Positions 11,159-23,217 are shown, counted from the stretch's first letter. The stretch is 64,000 bases of DNA from Petrolisthes cinctipes (GCA_033782935.1 JAWQEG010000497.1:603501-667500); one strand, 5' to 3'. Notes: generated from the letters alone by a model not told the origin. A program made the numbers and translations.

Positions 11159-11304
11159 TAAGGGGATAGTACAGTGTTGGTAAATCTGCCACAACTAATT
11201 CCTCTAAACTATTCCAAGCAACAACAGGCTACCATTATTTTTGCTCATCTGGTCCTGTTTCCTGGCATACTTGGAAGGAATTAGTAACCATCTAATTCAA
11301 CAAT
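11159..11304. mobile_element. Palindrome subfamily A, right end degraded
   Basis: Plus orientation: AAGGGGATAGTACAGTGTTG, TATTCCAAGCAACAAC, CATCTGGTCCTGTTTCCTGG, then a decayed right arm ending near AACAATATA. It lies about 50 bp after a C-type copy. Confidence 0.75.
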
Positions 11305-11327
11305 ATATATATATCATGTTGCGGATT

Positions 11328-11515
11328 GGTGTACGGTTTTACAATGCATGTTGATTGCGCAAATCGTGTTTTTGTTTTGTTTTTTTACAATGCATGTTAG
11401 CCTAACTGTACAAATCGTGTATTTGTGTGTGACCTTTTTATAATCCATCTTAGCCTAACGGTACAATTCATGTGTGTGTGTGTTATGCTAAATGCGCAAA
11501 TCGTATGTATGTGTA
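11328..11515. repeat. Tandem repeat, ~60-bp unit, 3-4 copies
   Basis: Units share TTACAATGCATGTTAGCC, TAACNGTACAAATCGTG and a GTGTGTG segment. Copies are diverged. Confidence 0.7.
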
Positions 11516-12084
11516 CTGGATGAGGTGTTGCACGGGCTAAATTGATATAGGAAAAATGTGACAGTATAAAATAAAGAGTAATAATGTTTGGGTCCACAGT
11601 GCATTCCTTGTCAATACCATCACCAGTATATTATTGACTTGTGTTACTATAAGTAGGCTATCTCCAGTGACTATTATAGTGACTGTCACTTCATTATGAC
11701 TGGTTTTCATATGCATTCATCCATGTCTTTTCTTTTCCTTTATGTATTCATTTTTTTCATTATTTTTGCTTCGTTCTCTCTTTTAATGGTTCTCTTATTT
11801 ATCTTTATTCTTGCTTCTTTTTGGAATTGAATTAAACTGTTGCTTCTATCTGCGTCATATGGTGGTGAGAGATACATTATTGATCACCAAGAGGGATAAT
11901 CACCTAACAATATTAATTAAGTGTTTTACTGACACCTACTGTTTACGTTCAACGCCTGTGGCTGTGTTTTCCCTTCATCTGTTTGGAACTGTACTCTCTC
12001 TAGAACATACATAAAAATAGATGTTTTGAAAATTCTCTTCCCAAATACTTAGGCGATCGGTCAAACAAATAAATCACATAAAAA

Positions 12085-12087
<3 letters not shown>
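11516..12087. other. No recognised feature
   Basis: AT-rich sequence with no convincing gene or named repeat. The open frame of about 67 codons at 11811-12014 has no recognisable motif. Confidence 0.4.

Positions 12088-12128
<41 letters not shown>
12088..12128. repeat. (TA)n microsatellite, ~20 units
   Basis: Perfect TA run directly abutting the left end of a Penelope-like fragment. A longer (AT)n abuts its other end. Confidence 0.95.
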
Positions 12129-12131
<3 letters not shown>

Positions 12132-12262
12132 GTTTGTGTAGCCGAGGTTAAAGGAAATTGATATTTCTGCATCGGAAATTTTATTGTTGACTTTTTCTAA
12201 TTGTCTAACAGTTTTTTCTTTGTTCTTGGTTGAGTTGTTGTATTAGTTGGCCGAAGTTCCTT

Positions 12263-12294
12263 GACGTTTCGGAGAGATCATTCTCCATCCTCAG
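12263..12294 (-). ncRNA. Hammerhead-ribozyme-like motif in PLE 3' region
   Basis: On the minus strand the order CTGAGGA, stem GGAGA-AUGA-UCUC-UCC, then GAAACGTC matches the hammerhead core order (CUGANGA, helix II, GAAA, helix III, GUC). Bases before CTGAGGA (CCTT) pair with those after GTC (AAGG), as helix I requires. One extra nucleotide (U) sits between CUGANGA and helix II, and helix III is only about 2 bp. PLEs are known to carry minimal hammerheads, so this is plausible, but activity is unproven. Confidence 0.5.
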
Positions 12295-12640
12295 AAGGGT
12301 TGTACGTGAAGCAGTGTTGTTGTTTAAGATTACGCACCACCCGGGCCCACCCGTGGTCAGTCATAGACTGTAGTCCTTTATTACTGCTTGCGGCGTTTGA
12401 TTTTTGCGCCGCGAGCAGCAAAGTGTGCGTCCAACATCTGCGTTGTTGGAGCAGTCGGGCTCCCCTTCTTTTTCTTCTTTTTGGACTGGACGAGGAAGGC
12501 CTCGTCCAGGTCCAAGTCCTTGGGCGTCTCTCCGTCAGGCTGGGTTGCTTGGTTGCTGCTGGGAGGTGAGTATTCACCCCCAGCAGCAGGTGTTGAGTTT
12601 TACCTCTATTTATGGCTGTCTGCTGGGTAAGGGGGCGGAG

Positions 12641-13219
12641 CTAGGTCAGGTTAGCTGGCTCCTGATTGGTCGGGCCACGGGTTGGCTGATCCTGGTGGAT
12701 TGCTGACTGTCTGGAGGATCTAAGAAGGTAGGTATGCTGGGGGTTGGACTGTTGACTGGCTCTGTTGGTTGTTTGAGTAGTTTGGGTGGTAGGGGGGGAT
12801 ATACTGTTGTTGATTATTCTTTTAGAGGTGGGAAGCGTTTGGAAGTCTTCTGTTTGTATGTTCAGTGATGGGTGTAGTGTTTGAATGTATATGGTTTCCA
12901 AGAAGGCCAGTCGTCTGTGGTCTGATTCTCTGTCCAAAATGATGGTGTTATTATTGAGGTCTTGGCGGGTGAGGGCTTGATGGAATGGTGTCTTGTAGTG
13001 ACTTTTTATAGTGCCATTTTGAAGGTGTAGGGTAAGGTGTCTCGTCAAGCGAGTCCTCGTCATCCCGATGTAGGAGTGTGGCCCACAGTCCACATTGTTG
13101 CAGGTGTGTCGGTAAATGACGTGGTCTTGCTGAAGAGGCGTCTTATCTTGAGCAGGTCTATTTCGGAGTATGAGCTGAGAGGTTTTGCGGGACTTGTAGT
13201 AGATGATTAGGTTCGACAA
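12641..13219 (-). pseudogene. Penelope-like GIY-YIG endonuclease, C-terminal fragment
   Basis: The ~192-residue frame holds a GIY-YIG nuclease core: HVIYRHTCNN followed by SYIGMTRTRLTRHLTLH (the YIG-R segment) and, further on, the family Glu in LAFLETIYIQ. In intact PLEs this domain follows the reverse transcriptase and nicks the target. The frame starts at TTG and has a stop immediately upstream inside the inverted-repeat end, so nothing N-terminal survives. The C-terminal ~50 residues (Thr/Gln/Ser-rich) are low complexity. It belongs to a PLE lineage different from the one at 54658-57584, judging by their dissimilar endonuclease sequences. Confidence 0.78.
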
Positions 13220-13290
13220 TTAGAAAAAGTTAACAATAAACTTTCCAATGCAGAAATATCAATTTCCTTTAACCTCGTTTGCCGTAAAGA

Positions 13291-14480
<1,190 letters not shown>

Positions 14481-14487
14481 GACTTAT

Positions 14488-14620
14488 TAAGGAGACTGTC
14501 TTGATGGCAAATTGGAAGACAAATGATTCCTCCTAACTATGCTAGAAAAATAGAGGATCAGTTTCGTGGCAGTTTGGAGGAATCAAAGATCTTCCAATTC
14601 ACCAACCAATGAATTCCCCT
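14488..14620. mobile_element. Palindrome subfamily B, full length, diverged
   Basis: AAGGAGACTGTCTTGATGGC start, ATGATTCCTCCTAACTATGC core, TTTCGTGGCAGTTTGGAGGA right core and a GAATTCCCCTT end. Confidence 0.7.
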
Positions 14621-14694
14621 TCAAGTAGATTTACCAAAGCAATGATAATAATAATTTCTAAATATGTTCAACCCATAAGGCTGATATCTAATAA

Positions 14695-14851
14695 AGGGGA
14701 TATGACAGTGTTGAAATATCTGGAGCTAATAAATCCCCCAAACTATTTCAAGCAACAGGCCACTATTATTTTTGTTAATCTGGTCCTGTTTCTTGGCACA
14801 CTTTGGAGGAATCGAGGCGCTCTAATGTACCAAAGGTTTAATACCCCCTCC
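14695..14851. mobile_element. Palindrome subfamily A, full length
   Basis: AAAGGGGATATGACAGTG start, CAAACTATTTCAAGCAACAGG, TGGTCCTGTTTCTTGGCAC, TTTGGAGGAATCGAGGCGC and a TAATACCCCCT end. Followed within a few bases by a C copy. Confidence 0.82.
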
Positions 14852-14852
14852 A

Positions 14853-15002
14853 GGAGCCCCGTGGTGTAGTCAGAAAATTGGAGGTAAGCGAGTCCTTCAA
14901 ATATTGCCACGAAACACCACCTATATGGAAGGAGCTTGTTTGGTGGCATAGTCAGGAGGAATCAGAAGCCTCCAGTTCTCATACACGATCACAGGGTCCT
15001 TA
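14853..15002. mobile_element. Palindrome subfamily C, full length
   Basis: GAGCCCCGTGGTGTAGTCAG start, TATTGCCACGAAACACCACC core, ATAGTCAGGAGGAATCAGAA and the CGATCACAGGGTCCTTAA end. Nearly contiguous with the preceding A copy. Confidence 0.85.
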
Positions 15003-15171
15003 ATGGTATGTCTCAGTGTTTTCCACTCTTCTTCTCATTTCCCGTCACTCCTTCTCTCTTTCATCTCCCACCTTTGTTTACTTCCTGTAATCTTCACTCT
15101 CGTAATGTCAGTCTCACTCCCTTACGTTTATTACATACTACATTTTCTTATACTCTTCTCTCTCTGTCTTC

Positions 15172-15197
15172 GTACACACACACACACACACACACAC
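15172..15197. repeat. (AC)n microsatellite
   Basis: Perfect CA run of about 12 units following a pyrimidine-rich stretch. Confidence 0.9.
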
Positions 15198-15304
15198 TCA
15201 GGAACTACTTTAACATCAAGGTACAAGCGTACGATATATACCATGCCTGGAAAATTAATGGCAAGCAATGATAGCCAGAGAAATTAACACAGACAAACAA
15301 ACAG

Positions 15305-15656
15305 TCAGACATGCAGGCAGACAAGTAGACAGGCTGGTATGCAGGCAGGGAGCCGGCTGGTAGGTAAAAGGCAGACAGGTAAATGAAGGAAGTCAGAAGG
15401 CAGGTAGGCTAGTAAGCAAAACAAAAAGGTAGGCAGGCAGGCAGACAGAAAATCTGGCAGATAGGAGGACAGGCAGTAAGGTAGAAATATGGCAGACAAG
15501 CAGGCAAAACAAAAAGGTCTGCAGGCAGGCAGAGAGGCAGGCAGACAGAGAAGCTGGCAGGCAGGCAGACAGAGAGGCAGGCAGGCAGAGAGGCAGGCAG
15601 ACAGAGAGGCAGGCAGGCAGAGAGGCAGGCAGGCAGACAGAGAGGCAGAGAGAGAA
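15305..15656. repeat. GCAGGCAGACAGAGAG minisatellite
   Basis: About 350 bp of degenerate 4-bp-based repeats (CAGG/CAGA), becoming very regular from about 15530 on. It generates a Cys/Leu/Ala-rich minus-strand frame that is an artefact. Confidence 0.9.
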
Positions 15657-15719
15657 TGGGTCACGACCACCACCACTATATTTTCGTTGACCCTAAAAGA
15701 CCTGTAAGTTTCAGTATTC

Positions 15720-15990
15720 TTTCCACGAGCACCCACCACCAGTACCCCCTCCCCAACCCACTCCCTCTGCTGACACCACACCCACTCCCAACTATCCCTC
15801 TCCCCCTGCCGATACCTCTCCCTCTCTCAAACACCCACACCCTCTCCCAACACCACACCCTCTCCCAACAACAACATATCCCTGCCTACACCCCCCTCTC
15901 GACACCCCTCTCCCTACACACACCCTCCCAACACCACCACTTCGTTTCTCTACACCCCTAGCAACACCACCACTCCTCCTCTCTACCTTC
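15720..15990. repeat. C-rich low-complexity tandem region
   Basis: Repeats of CACACCCTCTCCCAACA and related C/A/T words. No protein signal. Confidence 0.8.
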
Positions 15991-16238
15991 ATTAATCAAG
16001 GGTTTGTGAGAAACCTATAAAAGACTGGGCAGGTGTGTGTGTGTGTGAGAGAGAGAGAGAGGAATAAAATTAGTTCCTTGGTGTAATAAATACAAGAAAA
16101 ATACATCAATCAAAGAGTAATCTGTGTCTTTTAACTCATTACACGCCTCTTACTTATATTTGCTAAACAATATCGTCTGGTGTTCGTCAGTAAACCAAAC
16201 ATAATGTAAACATAGACAAGAGATTGGTAGGTGTTGGT

Positions 16239-16398
16239 GGATTTAAGGGGAAAGTAGTACAGTGATGGAGCAACTGATTCCACCAAAGTATGCCAGGAAA
16301 CAGGACCAGATGAATAAAAATAATGATGGACTAACGTTGCTTGGAATAGTTTGGAGGAATTACATGCTTCTGATTTACTAATACTGTACTGACCCCTG
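16239..16398. mobile_element. Palindrome subfamily A, full length
   Basis: Minus orientation: TTAAGGGGAAAGTAGTACAG, ACTGATTCCACCAAAGTATG, CCAGGAAACAGGACCAGATG, GAATAGTTTGGAGGAATTAC and an ACTGTACTGACCCCT end. Confidence 0.8.
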
Positions 16399-16929
16399 GC
16401 ACAAATATCAGAGGAAATTACTACATATTTTATTCGAGTACAGAACAATATTAAACTGTGATCAAAGAAAACTGAAAATATTAATAGTGTTCACTTAAAT
16501 CACTCTCACCCAACCAACAAAACCAATATCTAACACAGCAATAAAGGAATTATACAGTTATCTATTTACTGGTGACAGTCACCAAGCTGTCATCAACAAA
16601 TGTACAATATAAGAGTAAATATTAATTGATGAAAAATATATTATTACGAGTCCCTATGCTGTCATCAAACCATGTACAATATAAACAAACATTTGAAGAG
16701 TAAAAATTAATTGATGAAAATCATATTATTTTATTATTCTACAGTTTGAAGAGCAAATTAATGGAAAATATAGTTACAATATAGTGAGAATATTCACCTG
16801 ATATCAATACCAACAGCATATAAATAAACCTTTGAATATTAAATATTAATTATTGAATGGAAAATATATTTCACAGTTATGGTCTTCATACACTGAGCGA
16901 TACGAGAAATTTACCCTGTTGGGGATGAT

Positions 16930-17092
16930 AAGGATAATACACTTTTGGTACATTGGAGTGCCTTGATTCCTCCAAAGTAGAACATGCCAGGAATAATGAC
17001 CAGATGAACAATAATAATGGTGGCCTGTTGCTTGGAATACTTTAGAGGAATCAGTTACTCCAGATTTAACACCAACACTGTATTTCCCACCC
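16930..17092. mobile_element. Palindrome subfamily A, full length
   Basis: Minus orientation: ACTTTTGGTACATTGGAGTG, CTTGATTCCTCCAAAGTAG, ATGGTGGCCTGTTGCTTGG, TTTAGAGGAATCAGTTACTC. Confidence 0.82.
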
Positions 17093-17319
17093 ATAATATT
17101 CCACACAATACCAAAACTGTCGTATTCATTCCTGACCTTGTTTCTTTACTTGGAACCACCAAACTGTAAGCACTTCTAAGACATTTATTTCCCAATCATC
17201 TTACTAAATCTGATCTACCCCATAAAGTTATAACACGAGCATGGCACAAGACTGGTCTTTCCTGCGATATAGTGTTAAGTTAAAGGTGTTTTCTCTCCGT
17301 TTTATAAAATCTTGTTCAT
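17093..17319. other. No recognised feature
   Basis: AT-rich, no motif. Confidence 0.35.
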
Positions 17320-17910
17320 ATAACAACGAACGAAGAATGCAATTCTTACTCTGACTTATGTCCCACTATACAAGAAAGCAAGAATGTACTACATATAGTA
17401 CTGTACTTTGACTTAAAGAAGGAATATTATACTACTTACACAGATTCTTTGTATATTTTACAACAAAGGAAGAATTCAATACTTAATGTAACATATTTCA
17501 TATTTTTACAAAAAAAAAAACATTGAGGCACTTACTGACTTATTTCCCACTTCACAACGAAGGAAGATTTCACTACTAACTTTGACTAATGTCCCACTTT
17601 ACAACGAAGTTTACAAAGAAGGTACAATGCACCATTTACTGTACCCTAACCTATATCCCTTTTTACAACGAAGGAAGAATTTACTACATACTCTGATTCA
17701 TTTAATATTTTACAACGAAGTAAAGACATGGCACATGCACTGTCTTGTTTCCCACTTAACAACGAAGGCAGGATGTACAATGTATTCTGATTCACTTCAT
17801 ATTTTACAACGAAGTATAAAAGCATTGCTTGCTTACTCTGTCTTATTTTCCGCTTTTCAACTAACCAACAATGCACTACTTAATCTGATTCATTTCATAT
17901 ATTTTCACAA
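17320..17910. repeat. Diverged tandem repeat, ~60-bp unit
   Basis: Recurring TTTTACAACGAAG, CTCTGATTCATTTCATATT and TGTCTTGTTTCCCAC-like words through about 590 bp. Units alternate between two variants (~120 bp higher-order period). The open frames here are repeats of the unit, not a gene. Confidence 0.75.
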
Positions 17911-17940
17911 TGATTGAATGAATGAATGAAGCGGTAGGTA

Positions 17941-18100
17941 CTATCAAAGACAAAAGTCGTGTCATTAAATTTGGTGGAAACATATGGTAAAGAGCTAACC
18001 ATACTGAGCATGGACGTTATTGTGGTGAGGTTTTCATTATGTTTCACGAGTTATATCAAATCATCGGACAAGACAACGACACGACTTTTGTCTTTGATAG
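17941..18100. mobile_element. MITE family J, TA-flanked, near-perfect terminal inverted repeats
   Basis: Ends CTATCAAAGACAAAAGTC and its exact complement continue for 23 bp (26 bp including TA and the outer base, 17938-17963 with 18078-18103). TA at 17939-17940 and 18101-18102 is the target duplication. 160 bp, no ORF: a non-autonomous Tc1/mariner derivative. Perfect ends suggest relatively recent movement. Confidence 0.9.
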
Positions 18101-18266
18101 TACACTGTGTTGTTTTAATTATAGCACAGTAAGTCTTGTGTGTGTGTGTGTGTGTGACCCTTGATAAATGGTGGAGGGTTTATGCTGGCTGTGATAATAA
18201 TATGCCCCCCCCATGCTGGTGTCTCATTATCCTCCATGGTAATTAACTAACCACCTCACGGGGTGG

Positions 18267-18268
<2 letters not shown>

Positions 18269-18320
<52 letters not shown>
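18269..18320. repeat. (CT)n microsatellite
   Basis: Perfect CT run of about 26 units. Confidence 0.95.
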
Positions 18321-18324
<4 letters not shown>

Positions 18325-18449
18325 ATAAGTGAATGAGAGAGGTTTGGTTGGGTAGAGGAGGGAGGGAGGGTCCAGCAAATCAAAGCCAGCCAGCCAGCCA
18401 GCCTCGTAAGTCAGGTGGAACGTAATTTACTCCACGTCGCAAACAACCC

Positions 18450-18488
<39 letters not shown>
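18450..18488. repeat. (GA)n microsatellite
   Basis: Perfect GA run, opposite strand sense to the nearby (CT)n. Confidence 0.95.
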
Positions 18489-18490
<2 letters not shown>

Positions 18491-18540
18491 CATGAGTTCG
18501 CCCCCCGTGGTACAGATATTATTGTATATTATTACTGGGG

Positions 18541-18745
18541 TCTTTGTTTTATGTGGAGGAATAGAAGACTTACTGAGTCCTCCCAACTATGTCACGAAAC
18601 ACAAACCCTCAATTAGTTACATTGAACTCTTCTCTACTGATTCCTCCAAACGATCCCACGAAACAGAATCCGAAATTAGTGACAATGAACACGTTTGTTT
18701 CCTGGCATAGTTTGGAGGAATTAGTCAATATCCAATAAATTTGCC
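18541..18745. mobile_element. Palindrome subfamily B, rearranged (three cores)
   Basis: Contains an outer core GAGTCCTCCCAACTATGTCAC, a second core ACTGATTCCTCCAAACGATC with CCACGAAACAGAATCC, and one right arm with TTTGGAGGAATTAG. This is consistent with one B copy inserted in, or recombined with, another. Confidence 0.65.
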
Positions 18746-18779
18746 ATAAAATAAAGATATCCCTCAACTTTTCCAAGAT

Positions 18780-18970
18780 AGACTACACAACACTTTGGTT
18801 TGTTTATGTTTGTTATGTTTAGCTTCGTTTAAGTTTGGCAAGATTGGGTTAAGGTAGATATATTTGGATAAGGTAGATATATTTGGTTAGATTAAGTTAT
18901 GTTAGATTAAGATTTGTTAATGTTACATAGGATTAATTTGGGTAGATTAGGCAAGAATTTAGTAGTTTAG
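18780..18970. repeat. Low-complexity GTTAGATTAAG-type sequence
   Basis: Degenerate repeats of GGTTAGATTAAG, AAGGTAGATATATTTGG and similar words. Confidence 0.6.
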
Positions 18971-19080
18971 ATCACGTCAAAATTAATAATTATAGTTAAA
19001 GTTAGGATACTGGTACGTCAACTAAAAAATATTTGCTTATAGGAAATAAAACAAAGTGAACGTGAACCTTGATGAAGTAT

Positions 19081-19082
<2 letters not shown>

Positions 19083-19114
<32 letters not shown>
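19083..19114. repeat. (AC)n microsatellite
   Basis: Perfect AC run of about 15 units. Confidence 0.93.
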
Positions 19115-19117
<3 letters not shown>

Positions 19118-19414
19118 CCCTGTACCATTGGGACTTTCTGGAAAACGTTCATCAGACCATGAGAGTATTATTGCAACACCCTTCACCTCAAAAGAGACTC
19201 ACCTCACCCAGAAAAAGAGACCAATTATAATTATATTTATGCTTGTTGTTCAGTCAGTCAATGCTGCTGTGGTTTTCATTGGACTGTTTTGATTCTATAT
19301 TATTTATACAACCACGTGTATGAGTTTGGATTCTACAGTATAATTCTTCAACAATGTTTATTTGTGGAGTTTGAGGAGTTTATATATTTCAGCAATTGTG
19401 TGTGTGTATGTGTG

Positions 19415-19417
<3 letters not shown>

Positions 19418-19505
<88 letters not shown>
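19418..19505. repeat. (CT)n microsatellite, ~44 units
   Basis: Perfect CT run of about 88 bp, the longest CT run in the window, preceded by a (GT)n run. Confidence 0.97.
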
Positions 19506-19508
<3 letters not shown>

Positions 19509-19637
19509 GACTGGTGTGGTTTATAGTATGGCACAGGAGTCGAAAGTAACAAGTAATATTTAGTATATTTGTGTATCGATTCAGTTAATCTTAATTATAT
19601 ATCTACAGTATGTACTGTACACTTGATCCCTAAACTA

Positions 19638-19856
19638 TTATAACTAGAAGGAATCAGTAGCCCTCCAATTCAATCGTATAATATACAGATACACAGCATC
19701 CTCTTGATGGTAAACTTCCGAAGGACCATTGAATCCTCCAAACTATGGCACAAAACAGATCCCCTATTAGTAACATTGAGGTGATTTGTTTCGTGACATA
19801 GTCTGGAGGAATCAGTAGCCCTCCAACTCGAACGACCAAAATAGACGACCCCCAAT
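19638..19856. mobile_element. Palindrome subfamily B, full copy plus adjoining right-arm fragment
   Basis: A full B copy spans about 19691-19856, with ATTGAATCCTCCAAACTATG, ACAGATCCCCTATTAGTAAC, TTTCGTGACATAGTCTGGAG and AATCAGTAGCCCTCCAACTC. A second right arm (AAGGAATCAGTAGCCCTCC) sits just before it at 19645-19670. Confidence 0.8.
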
Positions 19857-20143
19857 GGAAGTCTTCACATTATTCGTTCCAGCAGCTGCAGAAGTTTTTG
19901 AAAGAGGAACCCAAGTCAACTTTACAACTGATAAAAATTTTCCTTGTTAGTCCTTCACCACACCACGCACCACACGTAAACTAAAAATATAATAAAAATG
20001 AAAAAAAAAAATCAAATTTCTTCATTGTAATGTCAGAGTACAGTTGCAGACATATTTACTTACTTAGATCAAATAAATCACTATTTATTGACTTATTTAC
20101 TTTTTTATTTACTTATATTATAAACTTAACATTGAGTACGGTA

Positions 20144-20316
20144 CTATGGTTCACTTTAGTTCCTTCCTTCAGCCAGACACAATAGGAGTGAATTCTCTGT
20201 GCTTCCAACAACAAAACACAGTTGGTCATCTGTGTCCTGTTGTTTAGTTGTTGGAACCACATGTGATTCACTTATATTGTGACTGTCTGAAGGGAAAGAA
20301 TATTTGTACATCATAG
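20144..20316. mobile_element. Palindromic MITE family E, copy 1
   Basis: TA-flanked element whose ends (CTATGG and CATAG) and arms (CCTTCAGCCAGACACAAT versus ATTGTGACTGTCTGAAGG) are inverted repeats, with an inner pair CCAACAACAAAACACAG / GTGTCCTGTTGTTTAGTTG. A second copy is at 34842-35076. Confidence 0.8.
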
Positions 20317-20329
20317 TATATCCCACACT

Positions 20330-21015
20330 ACCCACTATTACTCTCATCCACACTCCCACACTCACTATTATCTCACACTAACCATCACTCTCACTCCCAC
20401 ACTCACTATTATCTCACACTAACCATCACTCTCACTCCCACACTCTCTATTATCCCACACTAACCATCACTCTCTCTCCCACACTCACTATTATCCCACA
20501 GTAACCATCACTCTCACTTTCACACTCACTATTATCCCACAGTAACCATTACTCTCACTCCCACACTCACTATTATCTCACACTAACGATTGCTCTCACT
20601 CCCACATTCACTATTATCCCACACTAACCATCACTCCCACTCCCACACTCACTATTATCCCACAGCAACTATTACTCTCACTCCCACACTCACTATTATC
20701 TCACACTAACCATCACTCTCACTCCCACACTCACTATTATCTCACACTAACCATTGCTCTCACTCCCACACTCACTATTATCTCACAGTAACCATCACTC
20801 TCACTCCAACACTCACTATTATCTCACACTAACCATCACTCTCACTCCCACACTCACTATTATCTCACACTAACCATCACTCTCACTCCCACACTCACTA
20901 TTATCCCACACTAACCATCACTCTCACTCCCACACTCACTATTATCTCACACTAACCATTGCTCTCACTCCCACACTCACTATTATCACACAGTAACCAT
21001 CACTCTCACTATTAT
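20330..21015. repeat. Minisatellite, ~41-bp unit, about 16 copies
   Basis: Head-to-tail units of ACTATTATCTCACACTAACC followed by ATCACTCTCACTCCCACACTC. Variant units (CCCACAGTAACC, CATTGCTCTC, CATTACTCTC) recur in a non-random order, indicating block duplication. Confidence 0.95.
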
Positions 21016-21884
21016 CCCACACTAACCATCACTCCCACTTTAACTCTCACCCTCAATCCCATTTTCACTCCGACCCTTACTCCTACTGTCACCCTCACCA
21101 CCCCCCACCATCACCCTCACTGTCACCTTTAATTTCTTCCTCCCCCCTTCCCGTTACCTTTATCCCCACTTCCACCATCACCCACCAACCCCCACTCACC
21201 CCCTCACCCCCAGCCCCATGATGGAAGACGTAGCAGTGGGCCTTGAGGATGGAAGAAGTTGGTGGTGACATCAAAGCAACCCGTCTGTGTCTGTGTGTGT
21301 GTCTGTGAAGGGGCAGGGGGGGTGAACCTCTTGTGATAATTTCGTCTCATCTGGTGAATCCTGGTCACATGTTTTCCTCCTTTTGATACAGCCACAATAT
21401 TAAGTGTTGTCATAAAATTCAGACATATTATTTAACATAATGATTAATTTATTCTGTTTGGCAAATATGTCCATAAATTATTGTGTATGAAAGTATGACT
21501 ATACTTCCTATCGTGACTGTACATTAGAGTGACTTTATGAATATTCTCTACCAGTTTTACATATGTTTTTTCTAACCTGACCTCTCACGTGCCTACACTT
21601 CTATCACGGATTCAGATCAAGTCGAAGTCTTTCTCACAGTCTGTCAAATCTTTCCATAGTGTCTTGTTAAATGGAGTCGATAATTCCACAACTTGGTAAA
21701 TAATATGGATGTTGAATGTGATCAGATATCAATATTGTTCTCTTGCCTGGTTAGACTCGAGTACAGAAGACTCGAGAGACAGTAATGTGAGGTGTTTGAT
21801 AACATATTTTAGCCTGTCATTGAGGGTTTTCTTCACCTTGTTGATGTTCACTTCAAGCCACTGTGAATTCTCCTCTTATTAATG
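21016..21884. other. C-rich transition then unrecognised sequence
   Basis: Up to about 21210 the sequence is C/T-rich (CACC and CCCTC words) continuing from the minisatellite. 21211-21884 is ordinary AT-rich sequence with a short palindromic ACTCGAGT-type segment near 21756-21778. No gene signal. Confidence 0.5.
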
Positions 21885-22048
21885 AAAGGGATAGAGTGAA
21901 GTGCTGGTAAATCTGGAGCAATTGATTCTTCTAAACTATTCCAAGCAACAGGATACCATAATTAATTATTCTTTGGTTCTGTTTCTTGATATACTTTGGA
22001 GGAATCAACGCGCTCCAATGTACCAACAGTATACTTACTATTCCCTTA
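21885..22048. mobile_element. Palindrome subfamily A, full length
   Basis: AAAGGGATAGAGTGAAGTGC start, TATTCCAAGCAACAGGATAC, TTTGGAGGAATCAACGCGC and ACTATTCCCTTA end. Confidence 0.83.
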
Positions 22049-22394
22049 ATACAGAGAGCAAGGTGATTGGTTCGTAATTTTTCATGTTCGAGTTTGTATG
22101 TCAACATATTAATATTAAACAATCGTCATGGATATTTTAATGATAATTATAATAATACTTCATTTGGTTTGTGATTGTCGGCAGGTGTTCCAACACTGAC
22201 TGTCACAAAAGGAAAGCTTGGAGTGACTCAATTATCTGTCACAGTCTGAGGTCACCAGGAACTTCTCATCTTACTCTCTATTTACATTCTATTTACATCA
22301 GTTATAAACTCACAGAAAATATCAACAGACATGATACACACCTTTGGATGAAACTCTTATTAAAGATATCACTCATGTACTTATAGGAATTGTA

Positions 22395-22450
22395 TCATAT
22401 CATCACTATCATCATTATCATCATCATCATCATCAACACCATCATCAACT
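22395..22450. repeat. (ATC)n-type trinucleotide repeat
   Basis: Imperfect ATC run coding for poly-Asp/Ile shadows. The surrounding frames at 22381-22593 lack further support. Confidence 0.8.
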
Positions 22451-22794
22451 TCAAGGGGTGTGGTGCTAGAGTCAGGGATGGAAGCAATGACATCAGTAAA
22501 ATGGTTCACTCTTATATTTTCTTGTCCATTCAAACCCATGAAATTCTCAACTCCCCCTTCCAAGAAAACCATTTCCATCAACCTTGGTGACAAGGAGCCA
22601 TTCCATGGTGTGTTAAGTTATAACCAGGTTGTCAGTCCTAACATACACTACTCATTGTGAATATTTTCCACTTTTGTCTATCATGTTTGTACCAGTTGTT
22701 TTGATTTATTCATAGGAATGAAATACAGTTAATTAATAAATAATTATATCCAGGATGCGACCCAGACGAAAGAATCCCATAAATTTGAAAAAGA

Positions 22795-23217
22795 TTTTGA
22801 TGTAGGTCTATTCTTCAACTGTCCCTCTTTTAATTTTATTTCCTTCCTGCTTGCTGTCACACCTCCACACCTTTCTCTGGCGCTATATGACCTCGCTGTT
22901 GCGGCGCCTAATATCAATCAATCAAACAATCAATGTATGTCTAAAAAAAATATTAAAGGCCTTAAGGCCGTCAACGAGTGTCAGTCAATGGGACAGAGTG
23001 AAGCACACACTAGACTGTATGAAACATAACTATAGTACACATCACAGATGATGAATGGCCCAGAGACCTCTCCACCCACGTGAGATCCGAGTCAGCTTCG
23101 GCTCTGGCTGAGTAAGCAGGAAGGCCTCACACAGCCGACTCAAACCCCTCACCCCCTCGAACGCTGGACCACAGACTCTGCAGCCACGCACTCTACCACT
23201 GTACTAGCAACATGACA
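22795..23217 (-). mobile_element. tRNA-derived SINE with 3' module
   Basis: On the minus strand the head (23217 to about 23140) has an A-box-like TAGTACAGTGGTAGAG and a B-box-like GCGTTCGAGGGG, the internal RNA polymerase III promoter of tRNA-derived SINEs. Downstream come a unique body, an AATATTTTTTTTAG run, a GATT-type repeat, and then the GGCGCCGCAACAGCGAGGTC module shared with 7296-7390. The arrangement may be one long SINE or two SINEs in tandem. It abuts, and probably truncated, an A-type palindrome whose remaining half starts at 23218. Confidence 0.7.

Noticed and set aside
12278..12706. Several ~100-residue frames on both strands
   Set aside because: They fall in the 3' non-coding part of the PLE fragment and have no domain.
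15305..15781. 158-residue Cys/Leu/Ala-rich minus-strand frame
   Set aside because: Translation of the CAGG/CAGA minisatellite; no independent support.
20330..21015. Regulatory array or CRISPR-like repeat block
   Set aside because: Contiguous 41-bp minisatellite with no unique spacers.
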